DNA of 64,000 nucleotides. Source: Siderastrea siderea. Its lineage: Eukaryota; Cnidaria; Anthozoa; Scleractinia; Rhizangiidae. Shown here piece by piece: positions 46,860 to 57,908 of this stretch; the stretch's first letter is position 1, and the number at the start of each line of letters is the position of its first letter. The stretch is from assembly GCA_964030785.1 (NCBI GenBank), contig OZ034979.1, positions 8,869,883-8,933,882 on the forward strand. Reading direction: 5' to 3'. Made by a program: the position numbers and the translations under genes. Under the pieces are notes generated by a model. That model saw only the letters and a list, made by a program, of their open reading frames with translations. It ran no database searches and was not told the DNA's origin.

Positions 46860-49800
46860 TTCAATGGAAAATTCTTCCCAAATGGGGAGTTTTGATTTGG
46901 TGTGTAAAGGACAAGACGCGTTTGAAACACAGAAGGTGCTCTATTTGGAGAGAGCTCAAAACACCGTTAAGAACGGCTAGTCCGGCGATATCACAGTCAT
47001 TCTCGTCAACGCCAAGGTATGGCTTATTCATGTTGAATATTAACGAATTTGTCTGCGTAATTTATCTCCGTTTGTTAATTTCATAAAACAAAACAAAGAA
47101 AAAAAGACTCAACGACTCGGCTTTTAAAAAGAGCTTAGTTTCTTATTTTTAAGGCCAAGAAAATCGAAGTAAAAATTTTTCAAAAGAAAAATTAACGACA
47201 AAAACGTCACATGACGTTTCGATGACTTCATGTCAATTTTGTCAATTGTGAAAATGTTTATCAAAATCGATCCTTATTAGAAGATGTAACCCGAACACAG
47301 ATTTGGTTTTTTCTCAGTGTTTGAAATGGCCCTCGACTCTTGAGGTTAAGCTCGCAATTGCTCCCGTCTCAAAATTGCTTCAATTGCTTCAGCTCGCCGT
47401 TTTGTTACAAGAAGCTTCGAGGGCAACTTTCTTTTGCGAGTTTGAAATGTCTGGCGTTTGGAAATAATCTAGAGGATCGAGGCAACTCAAACTTCGCTCG
47501 GGCATAAGAACGTGGCTTTGCAAGTGCTTAAATCTTTATTATATCTTTTGGTGCATTTTTTCTATCCGCTGCAAAAGGCAACGTGAAACGATTAACTTTT
47601 GGGTTTAATCGAGAACAAGAACACTCAACGTTGAATTTTCTCTTGTCTTTCTGATCTCGGGAATAGTTCGGTTACATTAGCCAAATTACAGGATTTGAAA
47701 AAATAGCAAAGTATTTAAAAATAACGTGATTCAGATTGGTTTTTAAAAGACGTTTTCCTTAACATCGCTGTCGATGTTGTTTGAGGTCCATGATAGGAAA
47801 AGTGGACATCATTTTATCAAGCAGTATCGTTAGTGCGTGAAGGGCAAAAGAATACCAATATTCGAATGTTTACATAATTAGGCGATCTCAGATCAGTGGT
47901 TCAGTTTTTCAGCCGGCGCCTTAAGTATGCCACCCAATTATGCATTCTTCATACTGTTGACGAGGAGAGCTCTTACGTATAGCGTTAATGCTTATATTTC
48001 TCGAAAAGCTAACATGGAAACTACTCCTTCATGATGAAGGAAGGGAGAGTGTAAATAGTCAAATCTAAAGATATTTGTCGTTCATGAACGTGCAAGTGGA
48101 TGCTTTGATTTCAATTTACGATACTGATTTATAAAATAATGCAAATATCGTTCTAGAAATCCGAGCAAGAAATATACTATATATCTTTTATCTACAAAGA
48201 CAAGAGCAAATTTGTTGGTGAGCACCAAAGCAAATTTGTAGTTTGAGATGGTGTAAATGCTTTGCTTTAGGCTACAGATCTATGCAACGATGTAATGGCA
48301 AATGAGATTTTCCAGAAAAAAAGATTATTTCTTTATCGTGAGAGACTAAAACCCATTTGTAGAGAATCCACGAGTATTGAAGTTTGTTATCGTGCCTTTT
48401 GTTTCCAAATTTTTACACTGATCTTATGGTAAAATACGGGCTCCTAGAAAACAAATTGACTTGTGAAATCCCTTTTTCACATTCGGAAGTCCCTAGCAAA
48501 TTATGTCCACGTAATCCAAATACCTTATATACTCGACATGTTGAAATAAGTGACACCCTCACACTGCGCAACGAAGACTGCAAAGGTTATAATATTTCTT
48601 GTGTTATTTCTTGCACTCACAATGAAATATTACACACTCTGTTAGTTTGAGTAAAAATACTCGGTGAACTACAATACTGACAATCCAACAAGAAGCCATT
48701 TTTTGGTAGCTTTTGAGTCTATGTATAAAATTCTATCCTACTTTGTGGCACTTTTGAGTCTGTGGATGAAATCCTAAAGTGTGACCATTCAAATGAAAGC
48801 TACTGAGCAGTACTTTCCTGAGGTGCTGTTTATTATGCTGCAGAAGGTGGTTCTAACTTTTGAGTCTGTGGGTGAAATCCTTAAGTGTGACCATTCCAAT
48901 GAAGGCTACTGAGCAGTACTTTCCTGTTGTGCTGTTTATTACGCCGTGCAAGGTGGTTGTAAGTGGTTCCACCTGAGGTGTACTTTCCTGTGGTGTTTTT
49001 TATTATGCTGTACAAGGTGTTTCTAACTTTGAGTCTGTGGATCAAATCCTAAAGTGTGACCATTCAAATGAAAGCTATTGAGCAGTACTTTCCTGTGGTG
49101 CTGTTTGTTACGCTGTACAAGGTGGTTCTAACTTTTGGGTCTGTGGATCAAATGAAAGCTATCGAGCAGTACTTTTCTGTGGTGCTGTTTATTAGGCTGT
49201 ACAAGGTGGTTCTAAATTTTGAGTCTGCGGATTAAATCCTAAAGTGTGACCATTCAAATGAAGGCTCTGTTAATGATCAGTACTTTCCAGTGGTGTAAAT
49301 TTGGTAGTTTTATTTACTTTGAAATTTTAAGGCTTTAAGCACCTCAGTAAGAGTTAAACTTACGAACGAAAACAAAGCCGCATATTTGTGTTCTTGAAGT
49401 TTATGACTGATAGTTTACTTATTATCATGGACAAAATATTCACTTCACCTTAACTTCAATTAGTGTTTTAATCAGCTGACCAAACAATGCTCAGAACGAT
49501 GAAAACAACTCCAGGCTAGAAGAAAAGCAAATAAGGAAAAACCAATTTGTGCATTCACGTTTTTCGCGTAAATACGATGATTAAAACTGACTTGTCCTCC
49601 GTTTTGTACCTCGTGATGTCAAGCAATATATGCAAAATTTTAACAAAAAAGAACAATCAATTTCTTGAAAAGCAGTTTACGTTGCCAACGTCTCTCTCTC
49701 CCCGCCCTCCCCCCCCCCAAGAGGGGGGGGGGGGGCGGGGAGAGATACACCCTGGGAACGTGGTTGCTCACTGATTTCTATATTTTCTCATTCCTTTTCT

Positions 49801-50510
49801 CAGCTCTTATCTATTGTCATTTACAGCGCTCTTTAAACGAAATTTTAACAAAACAAGAACAATCAAGCAACAATCACGAACAACCAAGCAAAATTTTAAC
49901 AAAAATTGAACAATCAATTGCTTGAAAAGCAGTTTACGTTGCCACTAACTGATTTCTATATTTTCTCATTACTTTTCTCAGCGCTTATTTACTGTCATTT
50001 ACAGCGCTCTTTCAATGAAGTCGATTGCATAAATAATTGATAATGTGTTATTGCGTTACACATCGTGAAAATAGATTAGATAAGACAAACTCTGTTAAAT
50101 GCTGCTTAAAGATGACATCTATACCAGCGTTTTACTTTCTTTCCAGACTTCTTTCCGCGCAAATAAAATTCAAAACGATTGGTAACATGATGTTTTCGTG
50201 CAAGAGATTCTTTGTCTACAATATAATTCATTAACTAAAATATTTTGAAATCAAAGCTACGAAACAATCCCTTGGCAACAGCTGATGTATGATACATATT
50301 TGTCCCCTCCAATATAGTATTTGTTTCTCTCACACGATATCAATTGGAGGTTGAAGCAACACTTGTTATTTTCTGATATTCACCTTTTTCAAGTCTAACT
50401 GGAAATTACTTCACACCGGCGATAAGAAAAGGTAAGAAACGGTTCGTTTTTACTGCCAGTTGCCTTTTACAGCTTTTCTTCTTCTGGGGTCTGAATTAAA
50501 CTCTTAATTT
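46860..50510. repeat. Duplicated segment S1
   Basis: Diverged direct copy of the sequence around 57000-57820 and 61310-63500. Matched phrases include CTTCC-AAATGG, GACAAGACGCGTTTG, CTCGAAAA and CCTTCATGA. The 106-bp array follows, then TCAGCTGACCAAACAATGCT and AAAACAGCTT-type text to the right end GAATTAAACTCTTAAT. S1 also has private C/G runs at 49706-49741 and a local repeat of AAAAGCAGTTTACGTTGCC (about 49665 and 49925). Confidence 0.8.
48735..49295 (+). repeat. 106-bp minisatellite array in duplicated segment S1
   Basis: About five to six units, some shortened, carry GTGTGACCATTCAAATGAAA and GTGGTTCTAAC. The position matches the array at 62140-62530 in the paralogous segment. Confidence 0.95.
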
Positions 50511-50512
50511 TT

Positions 50513-50830
50513 TTAACTCTTTGTGGCCGGATGGCCGATATATTGGCCATGAAAACAATGAACCAAATTCTACTCAGCGGATTCTCAAATCGTAGTTCCC
50601 AGACTTCCCACGCCAAAGCAACATCAGTTGCCATCTTGGATTTCATCTGACACCTGTCAAGAGATGCCAATAATTTTTGGAATGTCATCCCATGAAGTAC
50701 CTTCATATTGTAAATACTCCAAAAATTTGGTACTCAAATGTTTTAAATTGAATATTTTGCAGTTTTTTCAGATTTTCATATACTAAAAGTTTCTAAATCT
50801 CCAAAATTAATTTAGGCTGCAAAGGGTTAA
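50513..50830. mobile_element. piggyBac-like MITE, about 310 bp, at TTAA
   Basis: TTAA at 50513-50516 and 50827-50830 flanks ends CTCTTTGTGGCC on the left and CCCTTTGCAGCC on the right (minus strand). The paralogous segment at about 63500 lacks it and shows an uninterrupted CTTAATTAAACTC. Confidence 0.75.
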
Positions 50831-51560
50831 CACGGTTAAGCCTCTTTCCCCGGGCGAAACCTAGGCGTGATCGCTCAAGGAGCGAAAATGTCCCGAAAAC
50901 AGAGATTTTCCAAAATAGAAGCTAAAGTGGAGACTTTTAAGAAACGTAGTTCGAGTTTTATCGTTTACTTATGTATCGCAAGGGAAGATGCAAAGAAAAA
51001 TTTTTTTCTAAGGTTTGGCCTCACTTTTCCACTTAATCGATCAAACTCAACTCCACTTATCGATCAAAATGAATAGAAAACCGAGATTCTCTAGATCGAT
51101 GACCAAATAACCTCTGACGAGTCACTAAAATAAGAATACAACTTTCAAAAAAAGAAAAAAGAAAAGAATCATTAGAAAAAGAGAAAGCGCGTTGTGGATT
51201 AAGTTTTCCAAGGCAGTTCTGTTTTGCAAAATACTCAAACTTCTTTTATAGTTTTCGTTATATTCGTGCGTTGTTTAAGGTTCACAAATTAAAGAAGCGA
51301 AGTTCAGTCTGCAAAGAATCTGATGTTAGTGTGACTTAAATTATTTAACGTGAATCCAGTGTAGAGAAAAGTAGGTCCAGTCCTAAATGAAAGAAGTTAT
51401 CACGAGTCCAAGGATAATTTGTCTGTGATGACAAAAAAAAAAAAGGAAATTAAGAAAGAAAAGAAAAGAAAGAAAGAAAAAAGATCTATGCTGGGAACAA
51501 ACTTAGTGGATCGAATTTACCCAGCCTCGTTCCCAGTCGTCCTCGGCGCAGGATCAAATG

Positions 51561-51568
51561 TGACGTCA
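51561..51568 (+). promoter_or_regulatory. CRE-type palindrome upstream of the secreted-protein gene
   Basis: A perfect TGACGTCA (CREB/ATF consensus) lies 632 nt upstream of the ATG at 52200. Whether it is used is unknown; single 8-mers also arise by chance. Confidence 0.3.
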
Positions 51569-51918
51569 CCCGACGAACTCAGCAGGAAATTCGATCGCGC
51601 TCGGTTCCAAGCCTCCTCCGCTTACTCGCATTGCATGAACTGACCTGGGGACGAGGCAGGAATTTACCTGCTTAAGCGTCCAAGAAACTAATGCAATATT
51701 TGAAATTTGCCTTCTTTAGGCTAGGTCTTCTAGGTTACTTACTCTAGAGTGATTTTACTTAAAGACTATTTGGCACTATTACACACTAATTCCATTGTTT
51801 TCTTTTGTTCACTTTTGACTATTAGACACTACTTCTTAGACCCGGTTTCACGGGTTAAGTAAAACCAATTACTTCTTGTTCACACTCATAGTACTGTAAA
51901 TGCGTCTTCTGAACTGTG

Positions 51919-51974
<56 letters not shown>

Positions 51975-51979
51975 CATCG
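51919..51979 (+). repeat. (ATC)n microsatellite upstream of secreted-protein gene
   Basis: About 20 ATC units with one ACC and two GTC changes, ending about 220 nt before the ATG at 52200. Confidence 0.97.
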
Positions 51980-52199
51980 TCGTCACAACTGTAGCTAGTA
52001 AATGCAGTTTTGCTTCGCGCTCAATTTAGGTTTTGGTTAAACGGGGAAGATGTTGGGAACGTTCCTACGCCCAAAAAAAAGGCGTAACGATAACTCGAAT
52101 TTTCAAGACATATTTTGCAGTTTCTTGCAAACATTTCCTTAATGGCAGTCACACACACGTCATTGTGTTCCGTTTTTTTCCTTCTGTCCGCAGTTCGCC

Positions 52200-55100
52200 A
52201 TGTTTTCAAGGATCCTTTTTTTTGCTGTGGGTATCATATCCGCTCTAAGCGAACCGATCTACATTGAGCGCAGGACCTCGGATTCTGACTACATCGTCAC
52301 CTGTCTTATGGAGGGATTCTTGAAAGTACATGCTGAACTGGACGCGGAGGGAGGTCACGCCCATAATGATGAAGAAAAGTTGAAGTGCACTTGCGACTTT
52401 ATAGATGTAAGGTTATGAGGAGTAAATAATGTTATTATAGAGACAGCCATTGGATATATAAAGCATTGGACATAAGCAATCGCGCGCTCTGATTGGCTTC
52501 TAACTAAAAGGTTATCAGCTGTTATTATACAGACAACCCCTGGATATGAACAATCGCGCGCTCTGATTGGCTCCCTACTAACAGGCTATCAGCTGTTATT
52601 ATATAAACAGCCCCTGGATATGAGCCAGCACGCGCTCTGATTGGCTTTCAACTAACAGGTTATCAGCTGGTGAAAAGCAGCAAGTCGCATACAACAAACT
52701 TGTACAGACTAAATCGCCCACTGTTGCTGTTGTGCGTGACATGAAACAACAAGCGTCGTCGGCTGTTCTTCTTTTGTCGCATACGACGAAGTTGTATCGT
52801 CTATATCGGCCCTTAAAAAAAAGCCGTATTTCAATTAATGGGCACTTTCTGGCATCAGCAGCGCGCACACATTTTAAACCTGCAGGACCTGCAGGACGTG
52901 GTTGTTCAAGCAGGGGTTAATCTAACCTTGAATGCAGTCTTATAGCTTAACCATCTTAATTGATTTAAGGGCTGGTTCTTAATTTTTTGTGATTCTCTGG
53001 CTAAATTTTAAAAATCACACTTTAAAGCACAATACAGGAGGTTAAAATGCTATATGAAAAGTTAAGGTAAACAAACGGCGCTTTTTAAACAAAAAAATTG
53101 ATCCACTAACAAAGGATTGAACAGCTTTCTCTCATCCCGACCGGTTTCCCAAAGTAAAATTATTGGCCTTTGTCCTGGCAAAAACATGGTTCAGCAGTTG
53201 GTGGCCAACGACTGAACGGTCGGAGCGATATTATAGCCACTTGACCGGCGTAGCCATTCAGCGACTGAGCTGTGTAACAGACTACAAACCTATGCATACT
53301 GTTCACAATCAGTCAGTTAACGATCACTGGCAATTGTAAAAAGAATTGCCAACAATGAAAATCAATCTAACACTGATTTTGTTTTTTTTTTCCAAAATTC
53401 TACGCAGGCGACTCAGAAGTGTGTTTTGAATGCTATTGAACAGGCTCCCAAACCCACCCCCCAAATCCTTCTGTTAAGTGCTTCTTATGGATGGCAGCAC
53501 CTGCTCATGGCGCACAAAGCGGGTCTGTGCCTCGCCGTAAAGTATGACAAGTCGAAGGAAGTCGCAACAAACGCAGGTATGGGTTTACGGAATCTTCACA
53601 TCCAAGAGTGAAAAAGGTTTAAAGATAAAACGATCAAAATGTAAGGATCATCTTTCAATTGCAATAATTGAGTGCTCACACTTGACATTTTTTCGTTAGG
53701 TTCAAACACTACAACCATCTTTTATGGCGTACTAAACAGTCATCACCACGGGAAATAACTGCTCAGAAGCTTTGATTTGAATTGTCACACTTGGTATTTT
53801 ATCCACAAATTCAAAAGTTACAACCACTCTGTACAGCATAATAAACAGCACCACAGGAAAGTACTGCTCAATAGCTTTCATTTGAATGGTCACAGTTTAA
53901 GATTTCATCCACAAACTCAAAAGTTAGATCCACCTTGTACAGCATAATAAACAGCACCACAGGAAAGTACTGCTCAATAGCTTTCATTTGAATGGTCACA
54001 GTTTAAGATTTCATCCACAAACTCAAAAGTTAGATCCACCTTGTACAGCATAACAAACAGCACCACAGGAAAGTACTGCTCAGTAGCTTTCCTTTGAATG
54101 GTCACACTTTAGGATTTCATCCACAGACTCAAACGTTATAACCACCTTGTACAGCGTAATAAACAGCACCACAGGAATGTACTGCTCAGTAGCTTTCATT
54201 TGAATGGTCACACTTTAGGATTTCAGGATTTCATCCACAGACTGAAAGTTATAACCACCTTGAACAGCGTAACAAAAAGCATCGCAGGAGTTATGTACAG
54301 AGTCAGAACCTATACTAAGAGTAACTACGTTTTACTAATTTAGGGATATTTAAGCTGCTGTGCCCTTCAAAAGTTCGGTTTTCTTATTTTAAATTAACCC
54401 GCCATGTTAACGTTCAAACTTTGTATTCTAGGTGTGTTAGAGCAAGCAGGTTTGAAGAATATCGGTAAGTAGCCGAAGCAGCGAGGAAGGGGGGGGGGGG
54501 GGGGGGGGGGGGGGAGGGATTCTGTAAAAGAGAACCAGATCTTCGTTGTGCCTTTTAACCCTCTCGCTCCTAAGAGGGCCATATAGCACAAGATGTTATT
54601 ACTTGCTCGTTATCGGGTCAACTTGGACCTAAAATTTGGACACTAAAAGATCAGTTGGAGAGATCTGCACATTGGAAGTCAAGAGAGGATGACTATTCAT
54701 CCTCTCTTGTGGAAATATAGAATCATACCCTCTCTTTTTATGAGGCAAGATTAACCACCCTTACAATTGTTGCCACTTTTCCCGGGAGGCGCGGGAACCA
54801 TTGCTGATAAACGTCTAGATTGGTCAGCGGTGTTAAAAGCGGGCTTATCAAAATGGTGGCCATTCCCAATGAATTTTCCCAACAGAAAAACAGAGCCCCC
54901 CCCCCCCCCCAAAAAAAAAAAACAAGAAAAGAAAAAGCACACAAAAAGACAGAGGCATGAAAAACAGAGCAGAGCTCTTTTTTAGGCGGCTGTATTTATA
55001 TTCTTTCCAAATTTAGTTGGGAACAACTTTCGTTTCGGTGGAAACAGGAGTAAATTGCATCGGTAAAGAGTTTCACAGTAACACGAGGAACGTGTAGTGC

Positions 55101-55441
55101 ATTGTTCGGCGGTGTCGGCAAAGCGAATCTTACAGGCCCCTCCCTTCACGCACACAGTTATATAAAGTTAATTGAACTTGTATACTGTACTTGCCTTGCC
55201 TTTAACAGAGGATGTCCCGTACGACCCATGCGTGGGACAAGTCATGCGAGAATGCTTCATTGAAATGGAGGATGCGTTTGAGAGTCAGCCTAATGAAGCA
55301 CATCCGAGCTTTCAGTACACCGAGTGCTACAAAGCCAAAGCAACAAGACCGATCGCTCCCTGCGAAGCACCAATGTTGCAGCACTTTATCGAACACGGGG
55401 ACGTCATTCGGGACGTCTGGGAAGCTATTAAAAATTATTAG
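52200..55441 (+). CDS. Secreted cysteine-rich protein, unknown family, four exons
   Basis: I do not recognise this protein. Predicted exons: 52200-52406, 53408-53576, 54432-54464 and 55209-55441, all with GT-AG introns and matching phases. They total 642 nt, 213 aa plus TAG. Residues 1-17 (MFSRILFFAVGIISALS) form a classic signal peptide with cleavage expected before EPIYIERR. The mature part has nine cysteines (VTC, KCTC, QKC, GLC, DPC, REC, TEC, APC) spread through all large exons, suggesting disulphide bonding and perhaps one free or intermolecular cysteine. No transmembrane segment or known catalytic motif is visible; the composition is mixed charged, and the end is DVIRDVWEAIKNY. Exon 3 is a 33-nt micro-exon. 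The predicted cDNA being fully in frame across four exons, with cysteines conserved in spacing style, supports a real gene. It sits between diverged copies of a duplicated segment. Extracellular location is inferred from the signal peptide. Confidence 0.75.
52421..52675 (+). repeat. 74-bp tandem repeat, three copies, in intron 1 of secreted-protein gene
   Basis: CGCGCTCTGATTGGCT recurs at about 52483, 52557 and 52631, with the surrounding GGTTATCAGCTG(T/G) and CAGCCCCTGGATATGA also repeated. Each unit has an ATTGG (inverted CCAAT) motif. Confidence 0.9.
53765..54295 (-). repeat. 106-bp minisatellite array, inverted, in intron 2 of secreted-protein gene
   Basis: About five units in the opposite orientation, with TTTCATTTGAATGGTCACA and CAGCATAATAAACAGCACCA. 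The internal copies are nearly identical. Confidence 0.95.
54488..54514 (+). repeat. Poly(G) run next to micro-exon
   Basis: About 26 G residues, 24 nt after the donor of exon 54432-54464. Translated frames through it are artefacts. Confidence 0.95.
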
Positions 55442-55621
55442 TATAGATGGTTTAAGGGGTTGAATCTGTATCCCTAAGATACAAAGTCGTGTCTTGTAGA
55501 ATTCTAGGATTATTATCCATTTGGAATTGATAAGATATTTGGCCCTAAAACTTTCATTTGAACAATCACACTGTAGGGTTTTACTAAAAGACGCAAAAGT
55601 GAGATCCACCTTGAACAGCAT

Positions 55622-55851
55622 AATAAACCTGCCCCACAGGAAAGTAAATTGTTTTGATGTTCGCACGTTAAGATTTTAAGGACCAAGTTTTTGTAATCAA
55701 CTCCAAGATGATAATAACAAACCAGGTTTTTTTATTAGCCCGTAGACACGTGATTAAAGGCCCCTTATAACGATGACCATGATTTGTAATCGATGTTACT
55801 AAATTTGCGTAATCGCTGTGCTTGGATTAGAGATAAGTTGGGGAAAATAAA
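55622..55851 (+). terminator. Candidate poly(A) signals of the secreted-protein gene
   Basis: AATAAA occurs at 55622-55627, inside a degenerate copy of the 106-bp repeat, and again at 55846-55851. These are 181 and 405 nt after the stop codon. Either could end the transcript. Confidence 0.45.
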
Positions 55852-56335
55852 CTTAAAGCTGATGGCAAACCATGTACTTGCATGTGTTTATTTGTTGTTG
55901 AACATGACCTTCGTATAAAACGGGTAACAAGATTGATCAGTGGCACGAAAAAAAAAACATTATCACCAATCAGAAATAATCGGCTATTACCCCTCAGATT
56001 TTGGGTTGGGGTGGTCGGCCGATGGCTGGAAACCGTACCCTGTTTCGGAGCAACTCAAATTCGTTTCCCTTTTCCAGGCCAACACGGCAAAAATCTACGC
56101 CTTTGCGCAAAACTTATCCTATTTTAGACTAAATGGTTCAAATCTGTTCCCTCTGACGGACCAAATTCGTTGCAAAAACCACGCCATTTGGGTCCGCACA
56201 TACCTGTTTAACTTACAACACCGGGGCGGATTTACTAGGAGATGAACTGGGAGATTTTCATCTAGTAAGACCAGCTTTCTCTAGGGCCCGAAATATAATG
56301 AAACTAAAACAATCCTTTTTTCAATATAGCCCTGG

Positions 56336-56478
56336 CCCCACTTGTTCAAAAGTTGGATAGCGCTATCCACCAGATAAATCTCTATCCACTGGATAACGCA
56401 ACTGGTTTCCCTAATGCTTATCCACTGGATAATGATTTATCCGGTGGATAGCGCTTTCCACCTTTTGAACAACTGGGG
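56336..56478. mobile_element. MITE with CCCCA(C/G)TTGTTCAAAAG ends and 5-bp target duplication
   Basis: Terminal inverted repeats CCCCACTTGTTCAAAAG and (minus strand) CCCCAGTTGTTCAAAAG; GCGCTATCCACC(A/G)GATAAATC follows in both arms. CCTGG flanks both sides. The paralogous position in S3 (about 60885) is an empty site. Confidence 0.9.
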
Positions 56479-57832
56479 CCTGGTCATTAAGAAAACTACA
56501 ATCATAGTCATTAATCTTGGGACATTTTTATTGGGACATTTTTACAAAACCTTACGCTGCATGCAGACCCTGCCCCCTCCCCCCATACAATGTTGATGTC
56601 AAGCTTCATTTTCAACCTGAAACGTAGCCCATCGCTGCCAACATTGGCTGGGGGAGGGGGAGGGGGTCAATAAGTTCCGCTGTGAACATTGGACAGGGGA
56701 GCGGGAGGGGGATTCGAATAGTGTTGAATAATTGGACAAGCAATCGCATTTGGAGTGCTAATATTTGACGATGCTACAATTCTGAATTTTTTGCGCGATT
56801 CTGTGAGGTGACCCAAGACTTGTCGGCCTTGATTGTAGTTGTACTAGCTAGTTTAACAATGTCGACTAACAACAGGTAGTGCCAGCCTTCCAATTAGTTT
56901 TCTTTTATGATACTTAGTTCCACACTTTTTGCTGTTGCTTAGTCAGTTAAGTTTCTTCAAGAGAATATTAATTTGCGCTGTTTCAATCTTATTAAAAAAT
57001 CTTCCGAAATGGAAACTTTTGATTTTGTGCGAAAGGACGAGACACGTTTGAATCACAGGTCAGTTGAAAAATTTAGAAAGCGCTCAAAGCGCCTGAAAAA
57101 AAAAAGTAAAAAGAAATACTGTTTTTTAAAATTTTAAACGGAAGAATGGTTACGGCTGTGCCCATACCTAATCTTTACGATACTGTCAGCAAGGAGTTCT
57201 CGTACGCAAGATAGAAACTATTCCTTCATGACAAAGGGGCAGGGGGAGTCTGTAAGAAGTCAAATCTAAACATTTTTGTAGCATACGGATTGTGCAACTG
57301 GGTGTTTTGATTTCAATTTCGGAGAGTAATTTATGAAATGATGAAACGGCAAACATAATCTTTGAGAACCGAGATAGAATTTTTTTTATCAAGAGAGACG
57401 AGAGCCCAAACATGTAGTTTGTGATCGTATAAGTGGTGTTTTGATTTCAATTGCGGCAACTAATTTATGCAATGGCAAATATAATTTGCAAGAAAACCAA
57501 GACTGCCATTCTTTCATCGAGATGGACAAGAGCACTTTAGTGGGTAATCCAAAAGCATTGTAGTTTGTTATCGTGTTATAGTGGGATTTTTTTTGCATTT
57601 GTTAGCAAATGGGTTGGATGTTTTGTTTCCAATTTTTTACAATGATGCAATGGCAAAAGGCAGATGATGCAATGGCAGAAGTGAATTCCTTTCTCACATT
57701 CACAATGAAGCAGTAAATTCCCCAGCAACTTGTGTTCATATAATATACTTGACATGAAGCTGGAATGAATAGGTTACAGCCCCTCTTGCGACATTTCGTG
57801 CACTTAAAATTCAAATCATACACTTTCGTAGT

Positions 57833-57834
<2 letters not shown>

Positions 57835-57908
<74 letters not shown>
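57835..57908 (+). repeat. (TAA)n microsatellite
   Basis: About 24 uninterrupted TAA units at the right boundary of S2. Confidence 0.98.

Larger units (their letters stand above)
55550..57825. repeat. Duplicated segment S2, starting in the 3' flank of the secreted-protein gene
   Basis: Matches 59935-62060 in order: TTTTAAGGACCAAGTTTT, CAACTCCAAGATGATAA, then GGGGTGGTCGGCCGATGGCT, AACTCAAATTCGTTTCCC and GGTTACGGCTGTGCCCATAC. It stops at the (TAA)n tract, so it lacks the 106-bp array seen in S1 and S3. Confidence 0.9.

Noticed and set aside
55202..55666. 154-codon minus-strand frame
   Set aside because: Antisense to the last exon of the secreted-protein gene; no motif.
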